A DNA stretch of 42,903 nt from CAYJKB01 sp964370625 (GCA_964370625.1 CAYJKB010000015.1:1-42903), one strand, 5' to 3'; shown: positions 7,442-16,560, counted from the first letter of the stretch. The notes: generated from the sequence alone by a model not told the origin. Program-made: numbers and translations.

Positions 7442-8479
7442 TTATTTAAAATCTAAACTTCTTCCAAAAATCATTTCTCGATTTATTTCTGATAAATTAT
7501 GTGCACCTGTCATCATCATTGTATCACGAAGTTCATTTCCTACTTTATTAATATAAAACTCTATAGCTTCTCTGCCCCCACCATATGCCATAGTGGGAAA
7601 TGGGCGACCAATAAGTGCAGCATCTGCTCCAAGTGCAATTGCTTTAAAAACATCTATACCTGTTCGAATACCACCATCAATAAATATCTTTATCCCTTTG
7701 CCAACGGTTGCACGTATATCAGATAAAACTTCTATGGTTGATGGCGTGTCATCAAGAACTCTGCCACCATGATTTGATATCACTATTCCATATGCACCAG
7801 CTTTTGCTACATTATAAGCAACTTTTGGTGTCATAACTCCTTTTACAATAAATGGCAACGGACAATTTTTAATTATTTCGGCAAGTTCTTCTGATGTTCT
7901 TGGCGATACTCTATATTTAGGGTCTTTTTTAAGGTGTGGTAATCCCGCTGCATCAATATCCATAGCTATTGCTGGTGCACCTGATTTTACACATAGTTCA
8001 ATTTTCCTCATAATTTCTTTAGTATTCCACGGTTTAATAGTTGGAATACCTAATCCATCTGCAAGTTTTATTTCACGGAGATATGGAGATAAGAAGCTAT
8101 CGCCAAAGCCATCACCTACAAATGCTGCTATTCCAGCATTTTTACATCCATGAACCAGTGGTGCAGCATATGTATCATCATCTAAATAATCACCATAATG
8201 AAAGGCTATTGCTGCTATTGGTGCTGCGAAAAATGGATATTTAAACGATTGTCCTAACATAGAAAAATTTGTTTCAATCGGTATATCTTCATACATAGTA
8301 TCCATATTTATTTTAATATCATGTATTTTATTATAATTTCTAATAAATCCATCCCCTGTCATTTTTCCTCCAGGGCCTGGCATAATTCCAGCACATGCTC
8401 TACCATTACAATTAAAACACGCACGACATCTACCATCTAAGTTTTTTCGTGCATTTTCAAGTATCTCCAAATATGTCAT
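7442..8479 (-). CDS. FMN-dependent alpha-hydroxy-acid dehydrogenase with N-terminal Cys cluster
   Basis: 345 residues, the lactate oxidase / (S)-2-hydroxy-acid dehydrogenase TIM-barrel family. FMN-site landmarks are PFFAAPIAAIAF, FIVKGVMTPKVA (Lys), VISNHGGRVLDDTPST (catalytic His and Arg) and FIDGGIRTGIDVFKAIALGADAALIGRP. The N-terminus carries Cys18, Cys21, Cys24 and Cys29 (CRACFNCNGRAC), a possible Fe-S or zinc site and a plausible electron exit path in an anaerobe. GGATT precedes the ATG. It appears monocistronic, bounded by the hairpin at 8516-8547. The substrate, lactate or another hydroxy acid, is not decided by sequence. Confidence 0.88.
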   Translation of the reverse strand: MTYLEILENARKNLDGRCRACFNCNGRACAGIMPGPGGKMTGDGFIRNYNKIHDIKINMDTMYEDIPIETNFSMLGQSFKYPFFAAPIAAIAFHYGDYLDDDTYAAPLVHGCKNAGIAAFVGDGFGDSFLSPYLREIKLADGLGIPTIKPWNTKEIMRKIELCVKSGAPAIAMDIDAAGLPHLKKDPKYRVSPRTSEELAEIIKNCPLPFIVKGVMTPKVAYNVAKAGAYGIVISNHGGRVLDDTPSTIEVLSDIRATVGKGIKIFIDGGIRTGIDVFKAIALGADAALIGRPFPTMAYGGGREAIEFYINKVGNELRDTMMMTGAHNLSEINREMIFGRSLDFK

Positions 8480-8515
8480 ATTGTACTTAATCCTTTCAAA
8501 ATAAATTTTTATAGC

Positions 8516-8547
8516 CTAAAGGGTCGATGAATGCATCGACCCTTTAG
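8516..8547. terminator. Hairpin terminator after the anti-sigma gene
   Basis: A perfect 14-bp stem (8516-8529 with 8534-8547) with an AATG loop. It lies downstream of the minus-strand anti-sigma gene and upstream of the FMN dehydrogenase. The minus-strand tail is only moderately T-rich; the plus-strand side has TATTATTTTT. Direction is therefore uncertain. Confidence 0.6.
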
Positions 8548-8555
8548 TATTATTT

Positions 8556-9434
8556 TTAATTACTTGTCTTAACTATTATTATTCCCTGTTCTGCATTTTT
8601 ATCAATGCTATTTAACACTTCATCTGGCATCATAATTTCAGCACCTGAATTTTCTAATATATGCACTATATCTTCAAGCCTCATCATATCATTTTTAACA
8701 GCGATATAAGTTGTGCTATTTTCTTTGTCTGTATAAATTACTTGGCCATCTATAACAGGGATTTCCCCTTCTATATTAGCAACCATGAAAAAGGCATAGC
8801 TTTCAGTTAAAAGTTCTTTTGGCAGTTCAATTTCTCTTAGTAAATCTTTTTTTTGCGTGTCTTCTGTTGCTGTTGCAGCTTCAGTGGCGAATTCTTCATC
8901 TATGTCTACAGCTCTACTAGTGCTGGCTACCATCGCATCAGCTCCTGCATCATCATACACAACATCACTATTTGCAAAAGTTTCTGCTTCCTTATTTGCA
9001 TCAGCCATTGTTGCACTTTCCATAGCAACTGGTGCAATTTGATTTGCTGATGCTGTAGTATTATCAATAGAACTTAAATCTCCAGATCCTGCACTTTGCC
9101 CTAGAAACATACCTATCAATGAACTTCCAACAATAACCAATGCTGCTGCTGATGCCATTAATGTAATAATGTTTTTGTTTATTTTTGGTGCATATTGCAC
9201 GACTAAATTAACACGTTGCTTTTTTACTTTTTCAATGATACTATCGTGTAATCCTTTTGGTAATTGTATTGTATCTTCATTTAATATACTACACGTTAAC
9301 GTAATATCTTCTAATAATTTTGCGCATTCATCACATTGTTCCACATGGTTTAACACCTGTTTATTTTCCTCGGAAGACAATAATCCATCGGGGAAAAGTG
9401 CAATAAGCTCCATTATTTGTTCACAGTTATTCAT
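8556..9434 (-). CDS. Zinc-finger anti-sigma factor, single-pass membrane protein
   Basis: 292 residues from the ATG at 9432-9434, 9 nt after GAGGAGG. An ATG at 9450-9452 overlaps the sigma stop but lacks its own ribosome site. The N-terminal zf-HC2 anti-sigma domain has Cys4, His30, Cys34 and Cys37 (HVEQCDEC). A membrane helix follows at about residues 90-110. The extracellular part is a low-complexity Ser/Ala/Asp/Thr linker and then a folded C-terminal domain (about 190-292). It should hold the neighbouring ECF sigma factor inactive at the membrane until an envelope signal triggers release. The sensory domain has no family I recognise. Confidence 0.85.
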   Translation of the reverse strand: MNNCEQIMELIALFPDGLLSSEENKQVLNHVEQCDECAKLLEDITLTCSILNEDTIQLPKGLHDSIIEKVKKQRVNLVVQYAPKINKNIITLMASAAALVIVGSSLIGMFLGQSAGSGDLSSIDNTTASANQIAPVAMESATMADANKEAETFANSDVVYDDAGADAMVASTSRAVDIDEEFATEAATATEDTQKKDLLREIELPKELLTESYAFFMVANIEGEIPVIDGQVIYTDKENSTTYIAVKNDMMRLEDIVHILENSGAEIMMPDEVLNSIDKNAEQGIIIVKTSN

Positions 9435-9448
9435 AATATTGCACCTCC

Positions 9449-10015
9449 TCATACTCGATTAGACGGAATATTTTCCGCAAAGTTCCCATCTTTCAATAAA
9501 ATTTCACGAAGTTTTAGCCTTGCACGTGCTATACGTGATTTAACTGTTCCTTCTTCGATTTTTAAAATTTGGGCAATTTCAGCATAAGAAAATCCACTTA
9601 TTTCACGCATAGTTATTGCTACACGATGTTCTTCTGATAATTTTGATAATGCATCATTAATACTTTTCGCAAGTAATTTTTTTGAAACTTCTTCTTCTGG
9701 ATTTCCAATATTTGAAGGAGGTTCATATTTTAATGTATTTTCATCTTCAAATGTTTCATCTAATGATACACTTGAATGGTTTTTTTGTTTTCGTAAAAAA
9801 TCAAGACAAACATTTGCAGTTATTCTATATATCCATGTTTCAATACTGCTTTCACCTTTAAATGAACTAATACTTTTAAATATTTTGATAAATGCTTCTT
9901 GTGTGGCATCACAAGCATCTGCTTCATTTTTCAAATATCCATATGCAATATTATATACTTTTCGTTCATGATGAAGTACAAGTTTTTCAAAATCACCATC
10001 ATAAAATCGATGCAT
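9449..10015 (-). CDS. ECF (sigma-70 family) RNA polymerase sigma factor
   Basis: About 188 residues. Region 2 (about 10-80) includes DACDATQEAFIKIFKSI and WIYRITANVCLDFLRK. Region 4 (about 120-175) has LSEEHRVAITMREISGFSYAEIAQILKIEEGTVKSRIARARLKLRE, a typical helix-turn-helix for -35 recognition. The ATG at 10013-10015 has GAGGTG at good spacing and is preferred to the GTG at 10025, which lies inside that site. Its start overlaps the dusB end by 17 nt, and its stop is 14 nt before the anti-sigma start, so translation is probably coupled. The regulon is unknown. Confidence 0.9.
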   Translation of the reverse strand: MHRFYDGDFEKLVLHHERKVYNIAYGYLKNEADACDATQEAFIKIFKSISSFKGESSIETWIYRITANVCLDFLRKQKNHSSVSLDETFEDENTLKYEPPSNIGNPEEEVSKKLLAKSINDALSKLSEEHRVAITMREISGFSYAEIAQILKIEEGTVKSRIARARLKLREILLKDGNFAENIPSNRV

Positions 10016-11003
10016 GTTCCACCTCACTTTCTGCTAATTTTTCGAAATGCTCATTTAATAAATAGCTTAAATTTTCCATATCACTATAAGTTTGTAATGA
10101 TGATATTTGTGTTTTAAAATGTTTAACTGCAAGTCCTTTTAAATACCATATAAAGTGCTTACGAGCTTCAAGCATCGCTATTTTTTCACCTTTATCTTGA
10201 CCTGCTAAGTAAATTTGTTCTTTTGCTATATCAATTTTTTGGCTAGGTGTTGGATTTTCTGGCAATTGTATTCCATTAAAATGATTATAACAACGTTCAA
10301 ACAGCCATGGATTTCCCATTGAGCCACGTCCAGCCATAATACCATCTGCACCTGTTTGATTTTTAATATCAATAGCATCTTGCAATGTGAAAATATCTCC
10401 ATTTGCGATAACAGGTATATTCACTGTGTTTTTAAGCTCATAAATCGCTTGCCAATCAGCTTTACCACTGTACATCTGCGGTCTTGTTCTTCCATGAAGT
10501 GTAATAGCGCTAGCACCAGATGCTTCAGCCATTTTGCCAAACTCAATAAAGTTTATATTATCTTGTGTAAATCCTTTTCGGAATTTTACAGTAATTGGGA
10601 CCGGTGATGCTTTCACTGTCTGCATGATAACTCTCTCAGCAGTTTTAATATCACGCATTAATGCGCTTCCTTCACCATTTGATGTGATTTTCGGTGCTGG
10701 ACACCCCATATTTATATCAATAAGGTCACACCCTGTAAGGCTATGTACAATATTTGCACCCTCTGCCATAATAGCAGGGTCGCTCCCAAATATTTGCACG
10801 CTATACGGTGTTTCGCTTTCGTGTCGCATTAGCAATTTACGGCTTTTTTTATCTCCAAAAGATAATGCTTTAGCACTAACCATTTCTGAAATTGTAAGTA
10901 CAGCTTTATGCTTTTTACATATTATCCTAAAAGCACGATCTGTCACTCCAGCCATTGGTGCTAAAATCAAGCCGTCTTGTATGTTAACATTAGAAATTTT
11001 CAA
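9999..11003 (-). CDS. dusB: tRNA-dihydrouridine synthase DusB
   Basis: 334 residues. This FMN enzyme reduces uridines of the tRNA D-loop. Visible are APMAGVTDRAFR near the start, MVSAKAL, the QIFGSDP block, DINMGCPAPKITSNGEGSALM with the catalytic Cys, ITVKFRKGF, LHGRTRPQMYSGKADW, PVIANGDI and GIMAGRGSMGNPWLF. The start is TTG at 11001-11003 with GGAG about 11 nt upstream. It is 26 nt after capA, and its last 17 nt overlap the ECF sigma gene, placing a tRNA-modifying enzyme in the same transcript as a stress sigma factor. Confidence 0.92.
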   Translation of the reverse strand: MKISNVNIQDGLILAPMAGVTDRAFRIICKKHKAVLTISEMVSAKALSFGDKKSRKLLMRHESETPYSVQIFGSDPAIMAEGANIVHSLTGCDLIDINMGCPAPKITSNGEGSALMRDIKTAERVIMQTVKASPVPITVKFRKGFTQDNINFIEFGKMAEASGASAITLHGRTRPQMYSGKADWQAIYELKNTVNIPVIANGDIFTLQDAIDIKNQTGADGIMAGRGSMGNPWLFERCYNHFNGIQLPENPTPSQKIDIAKEQIYLAGQDKGEKIAMLEARKHFIWYLKGLAVKHFKTQISSLQTYSDMENLSYLLNEHFEKLAESEVEHASIL

Positions 11004-11029
11004 AGGAATTACTCTCCATATGGTTATAG

Positions 11030-12214
11030 TTATTTTTTATAATAATCACCTAAAACTTTAGTCATAAGGTTTTCATAATATTCTGGTGATACGTCTCCAT
11101 GTTGGCGTACCGAATGTGTGTTTGCAAGTTCATCTGTATATAATTCAAGTGGTCTTGCTGAATATGTGTGCCAACCCATTTTGTAATGTGTAATAATTGG
11201 ATCTGCTGTTATATTTTCATAGCTAATTGTACCATCAATATCTTTTTTAATAGTAAAATGAGCGAAAATTCCAAGCATCGTATTAGGTCTATCTTGTGCA
11301 GAAATAAAGTTTCCTAGCGAATATATAACAAGTGTTTGATGTCCTGTATCACTTGTAAGCATCTCTATTGGCTGAATTACATGAGGGTGATGACCTATTA
11401 TAACATCAACACCAAGTTCATTTAACATTTCTGCTACTCGGATTTGTTCATCATTAGGTTCTAGCCAGTTTTCATGCCCCCAATGGATTGATGCGATTAA
11501 AACATCACATCTATCTTTAGCATATACCACTTCTTCAGCGATTACATCATCTTCGATAAGTGGTACAAGATATGGTGCATCTGATGGCACCGGCAGTCCG
11601 TTTGTCTGTTCAGTATATGATAAAAAGCCTAAAGTTATATCATTTTTTGTGATAGTTTCAACTTTATCCCGTTCTTCTTGCGAAGCATACATGCCAATCA
11701 TCTCGATTTGTGGATAATTGTTCCATGTTTCTATAGTTGATAGAACGCCACTTTCTCCCTTGTCCATCGAATGATTATTCGCTTGATTAATCACATCAAA
11801 CCCTGCATCAACTAAATTTTGTGCAGCTTCTAACGGTGAGTTAAAAGTTGGATATCCAGATGGGCTATGTGCTGAAGAAATCGGTGCTTCTTGGTTTACC
11901 ATCGCTACATCAACTGACTGTATAAGTGGTACAACTGTTTCATACATACTCAAAAAGTCGTGTGTTCCGTCGCTCTGTTTGCTATCACGAATTACGCTGA
12001 TATGAAGTAAATGGTCTCCAACTGCCCCAAAAGTAAGATAAGATGGCTGTGGAACAGGCATCGGATTTAAATCAGGTAATGTCACTGCCACTTGTGGCGT
12101 AGCATCTGCTTGCTTCATCGCTGTATCCCTTTGTGCGAAATCTAAAAAATAAAGCACTGATACTACTGTTAATGCAAGACACACTATTATAACCTGTATG
12201 ACACCTTTTTTCAT
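11030..12214 (-). CDS. capA: CapA-family metallophosphatase-like protein
   Basis: 394 residues from the ATG at 12212-12214, which has GGAGGTG just upstream. An ATG 27 codons earlier overlaps the promoter and is rejected. An N-terminal membrane anchor (about residues 4-23) is followed by the extracellular CapA/PgsA domain. It shows GAVGDHLLH, VNQEAPIS, INQANNHSMDKG, IASIHWGHENWLEPNDEQ and VIIGHHPHVIQPIE, the metal-binding pattern of calcineurin-like CapA proteins. Family members take part in poly-gamma-glutamate or other envelope processes. No capBC genes are nearby, so polymer synthesis is not implied. First gene of the capA-dusB-sigma-anti-sigma operon. Confidence 0.85.
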   Translation of the reverse strand: MKKGVIQVIIVCLALTVVSVLYFLDFAQRDTAMKQADATPQVAVTLPDLNPMPVPQPSYLTFGAVGDHLLHISVIRDSKQSDGTHDFLSMYETVVPLIQSVDVAMVNQEAPISSAHSPSGYPTFNSPLEAAQNLVDAGFDVINQANNHSMDKGESGVLSTIETWNNYPQIEMIGMYASQEERDKVETITKNDITLGFLSYTEQTNGLPVPSDAPYLVPLIEDDVIAEEVVYAKDRCDVLIASIHWGHENWLEPNDEQIRVAEMLNELGVDVIIGHHPHVIQPIEMLTSDTGHQTLVIYSLGNFISAQDRPNTMLGIFAHFTIKKDIDGTISYENITADPIITHYKMGWHTYSARPLELYTDELANTHSVRQHGDVSPEYYENLMTKVLGDYYKK

Positions 12215-12262
12215 TAGCACACCTCCAAATATTTGGTGCATCATCTTTAGATATACTTTGTT

Positions 12263-12291
12263 ATTATAACATATTTGGATACATTTTGCAA
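12263..12291 (-). promoter_or_regulatory. Sigma-A promoter of capA operon
   Basis: On the minus strand TTGCAA (12286-12291) and TATAAT (12263-12268) are 17 bp apart, about 40 nt before the capA ATG. It probably also drives dusB, the ECF sigma factor and the anti-sigma gene, since no other promoter was seen between them. Confidence 0.75.
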
Positions 12292-12314
12292 ACATTTAAC
12301 TCATAATTTATAAA

Positions 12315-12812
12315 TTAAATAAAATAATTCCCAAAGAAAAAACCACTTAAAATAAACAATAAGTTCCATATAAATATTCCACACGCAGAATAAATAGTGA
12401 ATTTCACAATATCCATTTTAAATACACCAGCTGGAATTGAAACTAATGTACGAATTACAGGGATTAATCTGCATATAAAAATACCTAAATATCCTTTTTT
12501 TGATATTATATCATCTATTCGATTTAACCAATTATCAAATTTTTGACTTTTTTTACGTAACCTTTCGAGTATTGCAACTTCGCCAAAGAGTGAAATATAA
12601 TAAAGCACAATACTGCCTAATACTCCAGCTAAAACAGATAATGCAAGCACTATCACAATATTTAGTCTACTTTGTGAAACTAAAATACCGATAGAAGGCA
12701 TAACTACCCCTGCTGGAAGCCCTGGAATATTTAAATGCTCCAAAAAAATAATTAAGAACAAAAATAAAATTCCATAAGTATTAAAATATTCGAACACGTC
12801 ATTTATTGTCAT
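12315..12812 (-). CDS. DedA-family membrane protein
   Basis: About 165 residues from the ATG at 12810-12812, 6 nt after GAGGAT; the upstream ATG at 12834 lacks a comparable site. It has several hydrophobic helices and the DedA signature FICRLIPVIRTLVSIPAGVFKM (F..R..P..R...S..AG). A conserved acidic/Pro loop, FLEHLNIPGLPAGVVMPSIG, lies near residue 25. DedA proteins are flippases or transporters of undecaprenyl phosphate and phospholipids and help maintain membrane potential. It is transcribed toward capA but separated from it by 100 nt holding the capA promoter. Confidence 0.88.
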   Translation of the reverse strand: MTINDVFEYFNTYGILFLFLIIFLEHLNIPGLPAGVVMPSIGILVSQSRLNIVIVLALSVLAGVLGSIVLYYISLFGEVAILERLRKKSQKFDNWLNRIDDIISKKGYLGIFICRLIPVIRTLVSIPAGVFKMDIVKFTIYSACGIFIWNLLFILSGFFFGNYFI

Positions 12813-12997
12813 TTTAATATCCTCACAAAATTGCAAATTTAAATCTATTTATACTTATATGATACTCTTTTATGCTAATTTTATCAATAAACAAACCACT
12901 AATCTTAACATTATATTTACATTACTCAGTATAAAAAAGTCATATTTGGCACATACTTACAAAGGATTAATGACTATCATAAAGGAGAAAAAGATAA

Positions 12998-13663
12998 ATG
13001 GAAAATATTAAACAACCAGAAGAAAGTTCATCTGTTGTTCAGCTAAGTGATGAAAAAAACCGTCACAAAATACATTGCATAACTATTGCAGGACATATCG
13101 AAGGGCATAGTATTTTGCCCCCTGATATTAAAACCACTAAATATGAACATGTTTTGCCTGAACTTGCTGCCATAGAAGAAAGTCCCGATATTTTAGGTTT
13201 GCTTGTGCTACTTAACACCGCTGGTGGTGATGTTGAAGCCGGACTTGCAATTGCAGAGCTTATAGCCGGAATGAAAAAACCAACTGTTTCGCTTGTATTA
13301 GGTGGTGGCCATTCTATAGGAGTTCCCCTTGCTGTATCTGCAAAACATACATTGATTGCAAGTTCGGCAGCTATGACTATTCACCCAGTGCGATTATCTG
13401 GGCTTGTTGTTGGTGCTCCACAAACTTTTTCGTATTTTCAAAAAATTCAACAACGAATTATTAATTTCATTGTAAAACATAGCAATATGTCTGAAGATAA
13501 AATTAAATCGTTAATGATGGAAACAGGCGAGCTTGCGACGGATGTAGGCTCTGTTGTGGGTAGCGAAGATGCTGTTAATATCGGTTTGTGTAATGAAGTT
13601 GGCACACTTTCAGATGCACTTTCTATTCTTCATGATATGATTGATAAAAATATTCAAAATTAA
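12998..13663 (+). CDS. tepA: ClpP/TepA-like serine protease-fold protein
   Basis: 221 residues of the ClpP-crotonase fold, closest by pattern to TepA (YmfB) of sporulating Firmicutes. NTAGGDVEAGLAIAELI near residue 73 forms the substrate strand. GGGHSIGVPLA places the nucleophile Ser at 106, and TIHPVR places His at 129. An Asp near 182 or 191 could complete the triad, so the active site looks intact. TepA proteins have been linked to protein export and spore formation. AAAGGAG lies at good spacing before the ATG. It lies about 200 nt upstream of spoIIE on the same strand, consistent with a sporulation context. Substrates unknown. Confidence 0.85.
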   Translation: MENIKQPEESSSVVQLSDEKNRHKIHCITIAGHIEGHSILPPDIKTTKYEHVLPELAAIEESPDILGLLVLLNTAGGDVEAGLAIAELIAGMKKPTVSLVLGGGHSIGVPLAVSAKHTLIASSAAMTIHPVRLSGLVVGAPQTFSYFQKIQQRIINFIVKHSNMSEDKIKSLMMETGELATDVGSVVGSEDAVNIGLCNEVGTLSDALSILHDMIDKNIQN

Positions 13664-13870
13664 TTTTTAATAATTGGAGGCTTTTTTGTCTCCATTACAT
13701 AAATTCAATGATAAATTATCTTATTAAGTAAAAAAAGCTAATCTTTCGTAACAAAACATAGAAAGATAATACTTAAAATTTTATTACCAATACTATTTTC
13801 CACCAAAACATGCAAGCTTTAACATATATAATCAATTTACAATATTTGTAAAAAGGTGAGGACGTTAAAG
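13664..13870. other. Upstream region of spoIIE
   Basis: About 207 AT-rich nt. TATAAT lies near 13828-13833 without a matching -35 hexamer at 17 bp, a form seen in activator-dependent (for example Spo0A-driven) promoters. No convincing Spo0A box was found. ATCTTTC/GAAAGAT (about 13741-13767) can form a 7-bp hairpin. Confidence 0.35.
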
Positions 13871-16222
13871 ATGTACAAGCGTAAACAGGAAATTTCAAAA
13901 AACTCGACTATAATAAAAGCCATACGTTTTAGAGATAAATTATTTAGTATCAAGATAATTTCGGATATATTTCAGGCAATATTTGAATTTCTATTATCTC
14001 TTCTTTTATCAAGAGCAACCATTTTAGGAAATATGTCTCCTTTTGGGTTAGCATTTATTAGTGCTCAATGTGGATTTAATCGAGGTTTTTTTGCTATAAT
14101 CGGTTCATTCTTAGGATATTTTTCAGTTAATACAGGAATCTACAGCATTAAATATCTTACAGCTTCCATTCTTACAATAGCTGCTGCGTATATAGTAAGA
14201 GATTTTAAATTTTTTGAAAAGAAAGTTTTTATGCCTTGTACAACAGCATTATCAATTTCATTTACTGGCATAATGTTTTTGATAAATGCAGGTTTTTCTT
14301 TCACCGGTTTAGTTTTATTATTAAGTGAAATTTTAATCACAGGTATACTCACATTTTTCTATATTCCTGCAATTCAAAATGCTCAAAACAGTAATGACAA
14401 GATGCATTTTGGGGGTAAATGTGTATTATTTGGCTCTGTTTTAATCTCTCTTTACCCCATCACTATACTTGATATTTTATCTCCAGCAAGGCTAATCGCT
14501 TTAATAACAGTTTTAATTATAAGTTACATCGGAGGCTTTATGAAGGGAAGTTCTGTTGGTGTAGCTATGGGTATGATTTTAGATGCTGCCGCTGGGATTA
14601 CACCTTTTTTCACCTGTACTTTTGGATTTTGTGCATTGATTTCAGGTGTTTTTAATCAATCTGGAAGGGTTATTTTTGTTTGTATTTATATAATCTCAAA
14701 TGCCACTGTATCTTTATTGGGTATTGATGATGTACGATTTTTATCAGGTATTTATGAAAGTATACTTGCATCTGCGTTATTTATCCTTATTCCACATAAT
14801 GTATTGCAAGCTGTTCGTATTAAAATGCAAGGTGATACTGTTAAAAGCGGTGATTATATAAAAAAAATGCGAGAAACTGCAAAAAAATATGCAAATGATG
14901 CTTGTTCTGCTTTTAACGAAATGTATATGACCATGTCTAAAACTATGCCACATGACGCTAAGCCACGTCGAATTCAAGATGATATTAGTGCAGTTTTTGA
15001 CAGTGCTGCAAATCAAATATGTAAAAAATGTGTTTTGTGCTCTAGTTGTTGGGAAAAAGACTATATGTCAACAATTTCTGCTCTTAATGACGCTACAAAT
15101 GCAATGATTGCACGTGGCAGAGCTGTTCCAGAGGATTTTCCTATACATTTTTCAGCTAGATGTATTAAATTTCCCTCTTTTTTGATTTATATCAACGAAG
15201 GTCTCGCAACTTTACTTGCACGAAGTCGCTACAAGGAAAAATTACAAGATAATAAAATTCTAATTGCTGAACAATATGCTGGTATTACTTCAGTTTTACG
15301 TCAAATCGCTTATAATTTAAGTGATTCCCCTGAATTTATTCCTTTGTCAGAACGAAAACTACGGAAATATGCAGAGGCTTTCGGAAATATAAGTACAGTT
15401 ACCTGTTATCGTGACCCTTCTGGACATATAAGAGCAGAGCTTACTGGCGATGGTGTTTATAAAATCATGGAGCAAGCTCATGCTTTTTCTGTTGGCCTTT
15501 CAGGAATTTTAGATGTAAAGTTTACATTGCCAGAGCAAATCTGTGATAGTGAAGGTGTTAGAGTTATTTTAAAGCAAAAAGAAAATTATCATGCTAATAT
15601 TGGTGTTGGTATGTGCCAAGCTAAGGGAAGCTTAATTTCTGGTGATACCTCCACTTATTTTATAACAGATTATGGTAAAGCTTATATGTTATTATGTGAT
15701 GGCATGGGTACTGGTGCTGAAGCTTATGCAGAAAGTAAAACAGCACTTAGGTTAATAGAACGTTTTTTACGTGCAGGTATTTCACCTGAAGAAGCACTTC
15801 GCACCATCACTCCCGCTATTAAACTTCGTCATGAACAAAGTTCATTTGTAACTATTGATATTGCACAAATTGATTTATTCACTTGTGCTTGTGAAATATA
15901 TAAATGTGGTGCCGCTCCTACTTATATTGTTTCTAAAAATTCAGTAAAAAAAATAACTAGCAATTCAATGCCAGCAGGAATAAATGAGCAACATGGAAAA
16001 ATTTGTGATATAACTAAACTAAAATTGTCCCCTGATGATTTACTTGTTATGGTGTCTGATGGTGTCTCTGACGGATTAGATGACAATGAGCTTGTGCGTT
16101 TAATTCAAGCTAATAATAATTCTTTGCCTCGTGAGATTGCTGCAAAACTAATTGAACATATGCAAAATAATAAATTTGATGATAAAACTTCTCTTGTAAT
16201 GAAACTTTGTGCAAATGAATAA
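13871..16222 (+). CDS. spoIIE: Stage II sporulation protein E, PP2C phosphatase
   Basis: 783 residues from the ATG at 13871, with AGGTGAGG upstream; the GTG at 13856 is inside that site. The N-terminal third is a run of roughly ten membrane helices. A central cytoplasmic region follows with Cys384, Cys387, Cys390 and Cys393 (CKKCVLCSSCW). The C-terminal PP2C domain has LLCDGMGTGAEAY near 608 and VMVSDGVSDGLDDNEL near 729, with metal-binding Asp residues. SpoIIE dephosphorylates SpoIIAA at the polar septum and so activates sigma-F in the forespore. It marks the organism as an endospore former or a recent descendant of one. Full length. Confidence 0.95.
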   Translation: MYKRKQEISKNSTIIKAIRFRDKLFSIKIISDIFQAIFEFLLSLLLSRATILGNMSPFGLAFISAQCGFNRGFFAIIGSFLGYFSVNTGIYSIKYLTASILTIAAAYIVRDFKFFEKKVFMPCTTALSISFTGIMFLINAGFSFTGLVLLLSEILITGILTFFYIPAIQNAQNSNDKMHFGGKCVLFGSVLISLYPITILDILSPARLIALITVLIISYIGGFMKGSSVGVAMGMILDAAAGITPFFTCTFGFCALISGVFNQSGRVIFVCIYIISNATVSLLGIDDVRFLSGIYESILASALFILIPHNVLQAVRIKMQGDTVKSGDYIKKMRETAKKYANDACSAFNEMYMTMSKTMPHDAKPRRIQDDISAVFDSAANQICKKCVLCSSCWEKDYMSTISALNDATNAMIARGRAVPEDFPIHFSARCIKFPSFLIYINEGLATLLARSRYKEKLQDNKILIAEQYAGITSVLRQIAYNLSDSPEFIPLSERKLRKYAEAFGNISTVTCYRDPSGHIRAELTGDGVYKIMEQAHAFSVGLSGILDVKFTLPEQICDSEGVRVILKQKENYHANIGVGMCQAKGSLISGDTSTYFITDYGKAYMLLCDGMGTGAEAYAESKTALRLIERFLRAGISPEEALRTITPAIKLRHEQSSFVTIDIAQIDLFTCACEIYKCGAAPTYIVSKNSVKKITSNSMPAGINEQHGKICDITKLKLSPDDLLVMVSDGVSDGLDDNELVRLIQANNNSLPREIAAKLIEHMQNNKFDDKTSLVMKLCANE

Positions 16223-16280
16223 ATTCTTACCTTTTGGGGAAAATAACGGTATATTATTTAACTGAAAGGATAGATTCTTA

Positions 16281-16559
16281 ATGGTTCGAGGTGTATCAAA
16301 ACGTGTAATTGTTGTAAAATCCCCTGATTTAACTTTGTTTGAGGAGGCTATTTTTTTAATTCGAGATGAGGAATATACGAAAGGTAAAGATAATATTTTG
16401 CATGAAGCGTGTAAAATTGCAGAAAGTTATGTCAAAAACAAACCTCGAATTTATAGGCCCATCATTAATCTTACATCTAGGACACAATTATTTTTAACAG
16501 CTGCCTTAAGCTTTACTTTTGGCGCTATGCTAACTTATATAATTCTACCTTTAATATAG
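16281..16559 (+). CDS. Small tail-anchored membrane protein downstream of spoIIE
   Basis: 92 residues. The N-terminus MVRGVSKRVIVVKSPD is followed by LFEEAIFLIRDEEY, a helical charged middle, and one C-terminal membrane helix (about 68-90) that would leave the body in the cytoplasm. From memory, short proteins with this N-terminal pattern recur in Clostridia and are sometimes labelled, without basis, as translation initiation factors. It starts 58 nt after spoIIE on the same strand and ahead of a strong terminator, so cotranscription is likely. Function unknown. Confidence 0.7.
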   Translation: MVRGVSKRVIVVKSPDLTLFEEAIFLIRDEEYTKGKDNILHEACKIAESYVKNKPRIYRPIINLTSRTQLFLTAALSFTFGAMLTYIILPLI

Positions 16560-16560
16560 C

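Noticed and set aside
11030..12214. Capsule (poly-gamma-glutamate) biosynthesis locus
   Set aside because: Only a CapA-like gene is present; no CapB, CapC or CapD genes are adjacent.
13676..13693. Terminator after the TepA-like gene
   Set aside because: GGAG/CTCC is only a 4-bp stem with T-rich loop, too weak to call.
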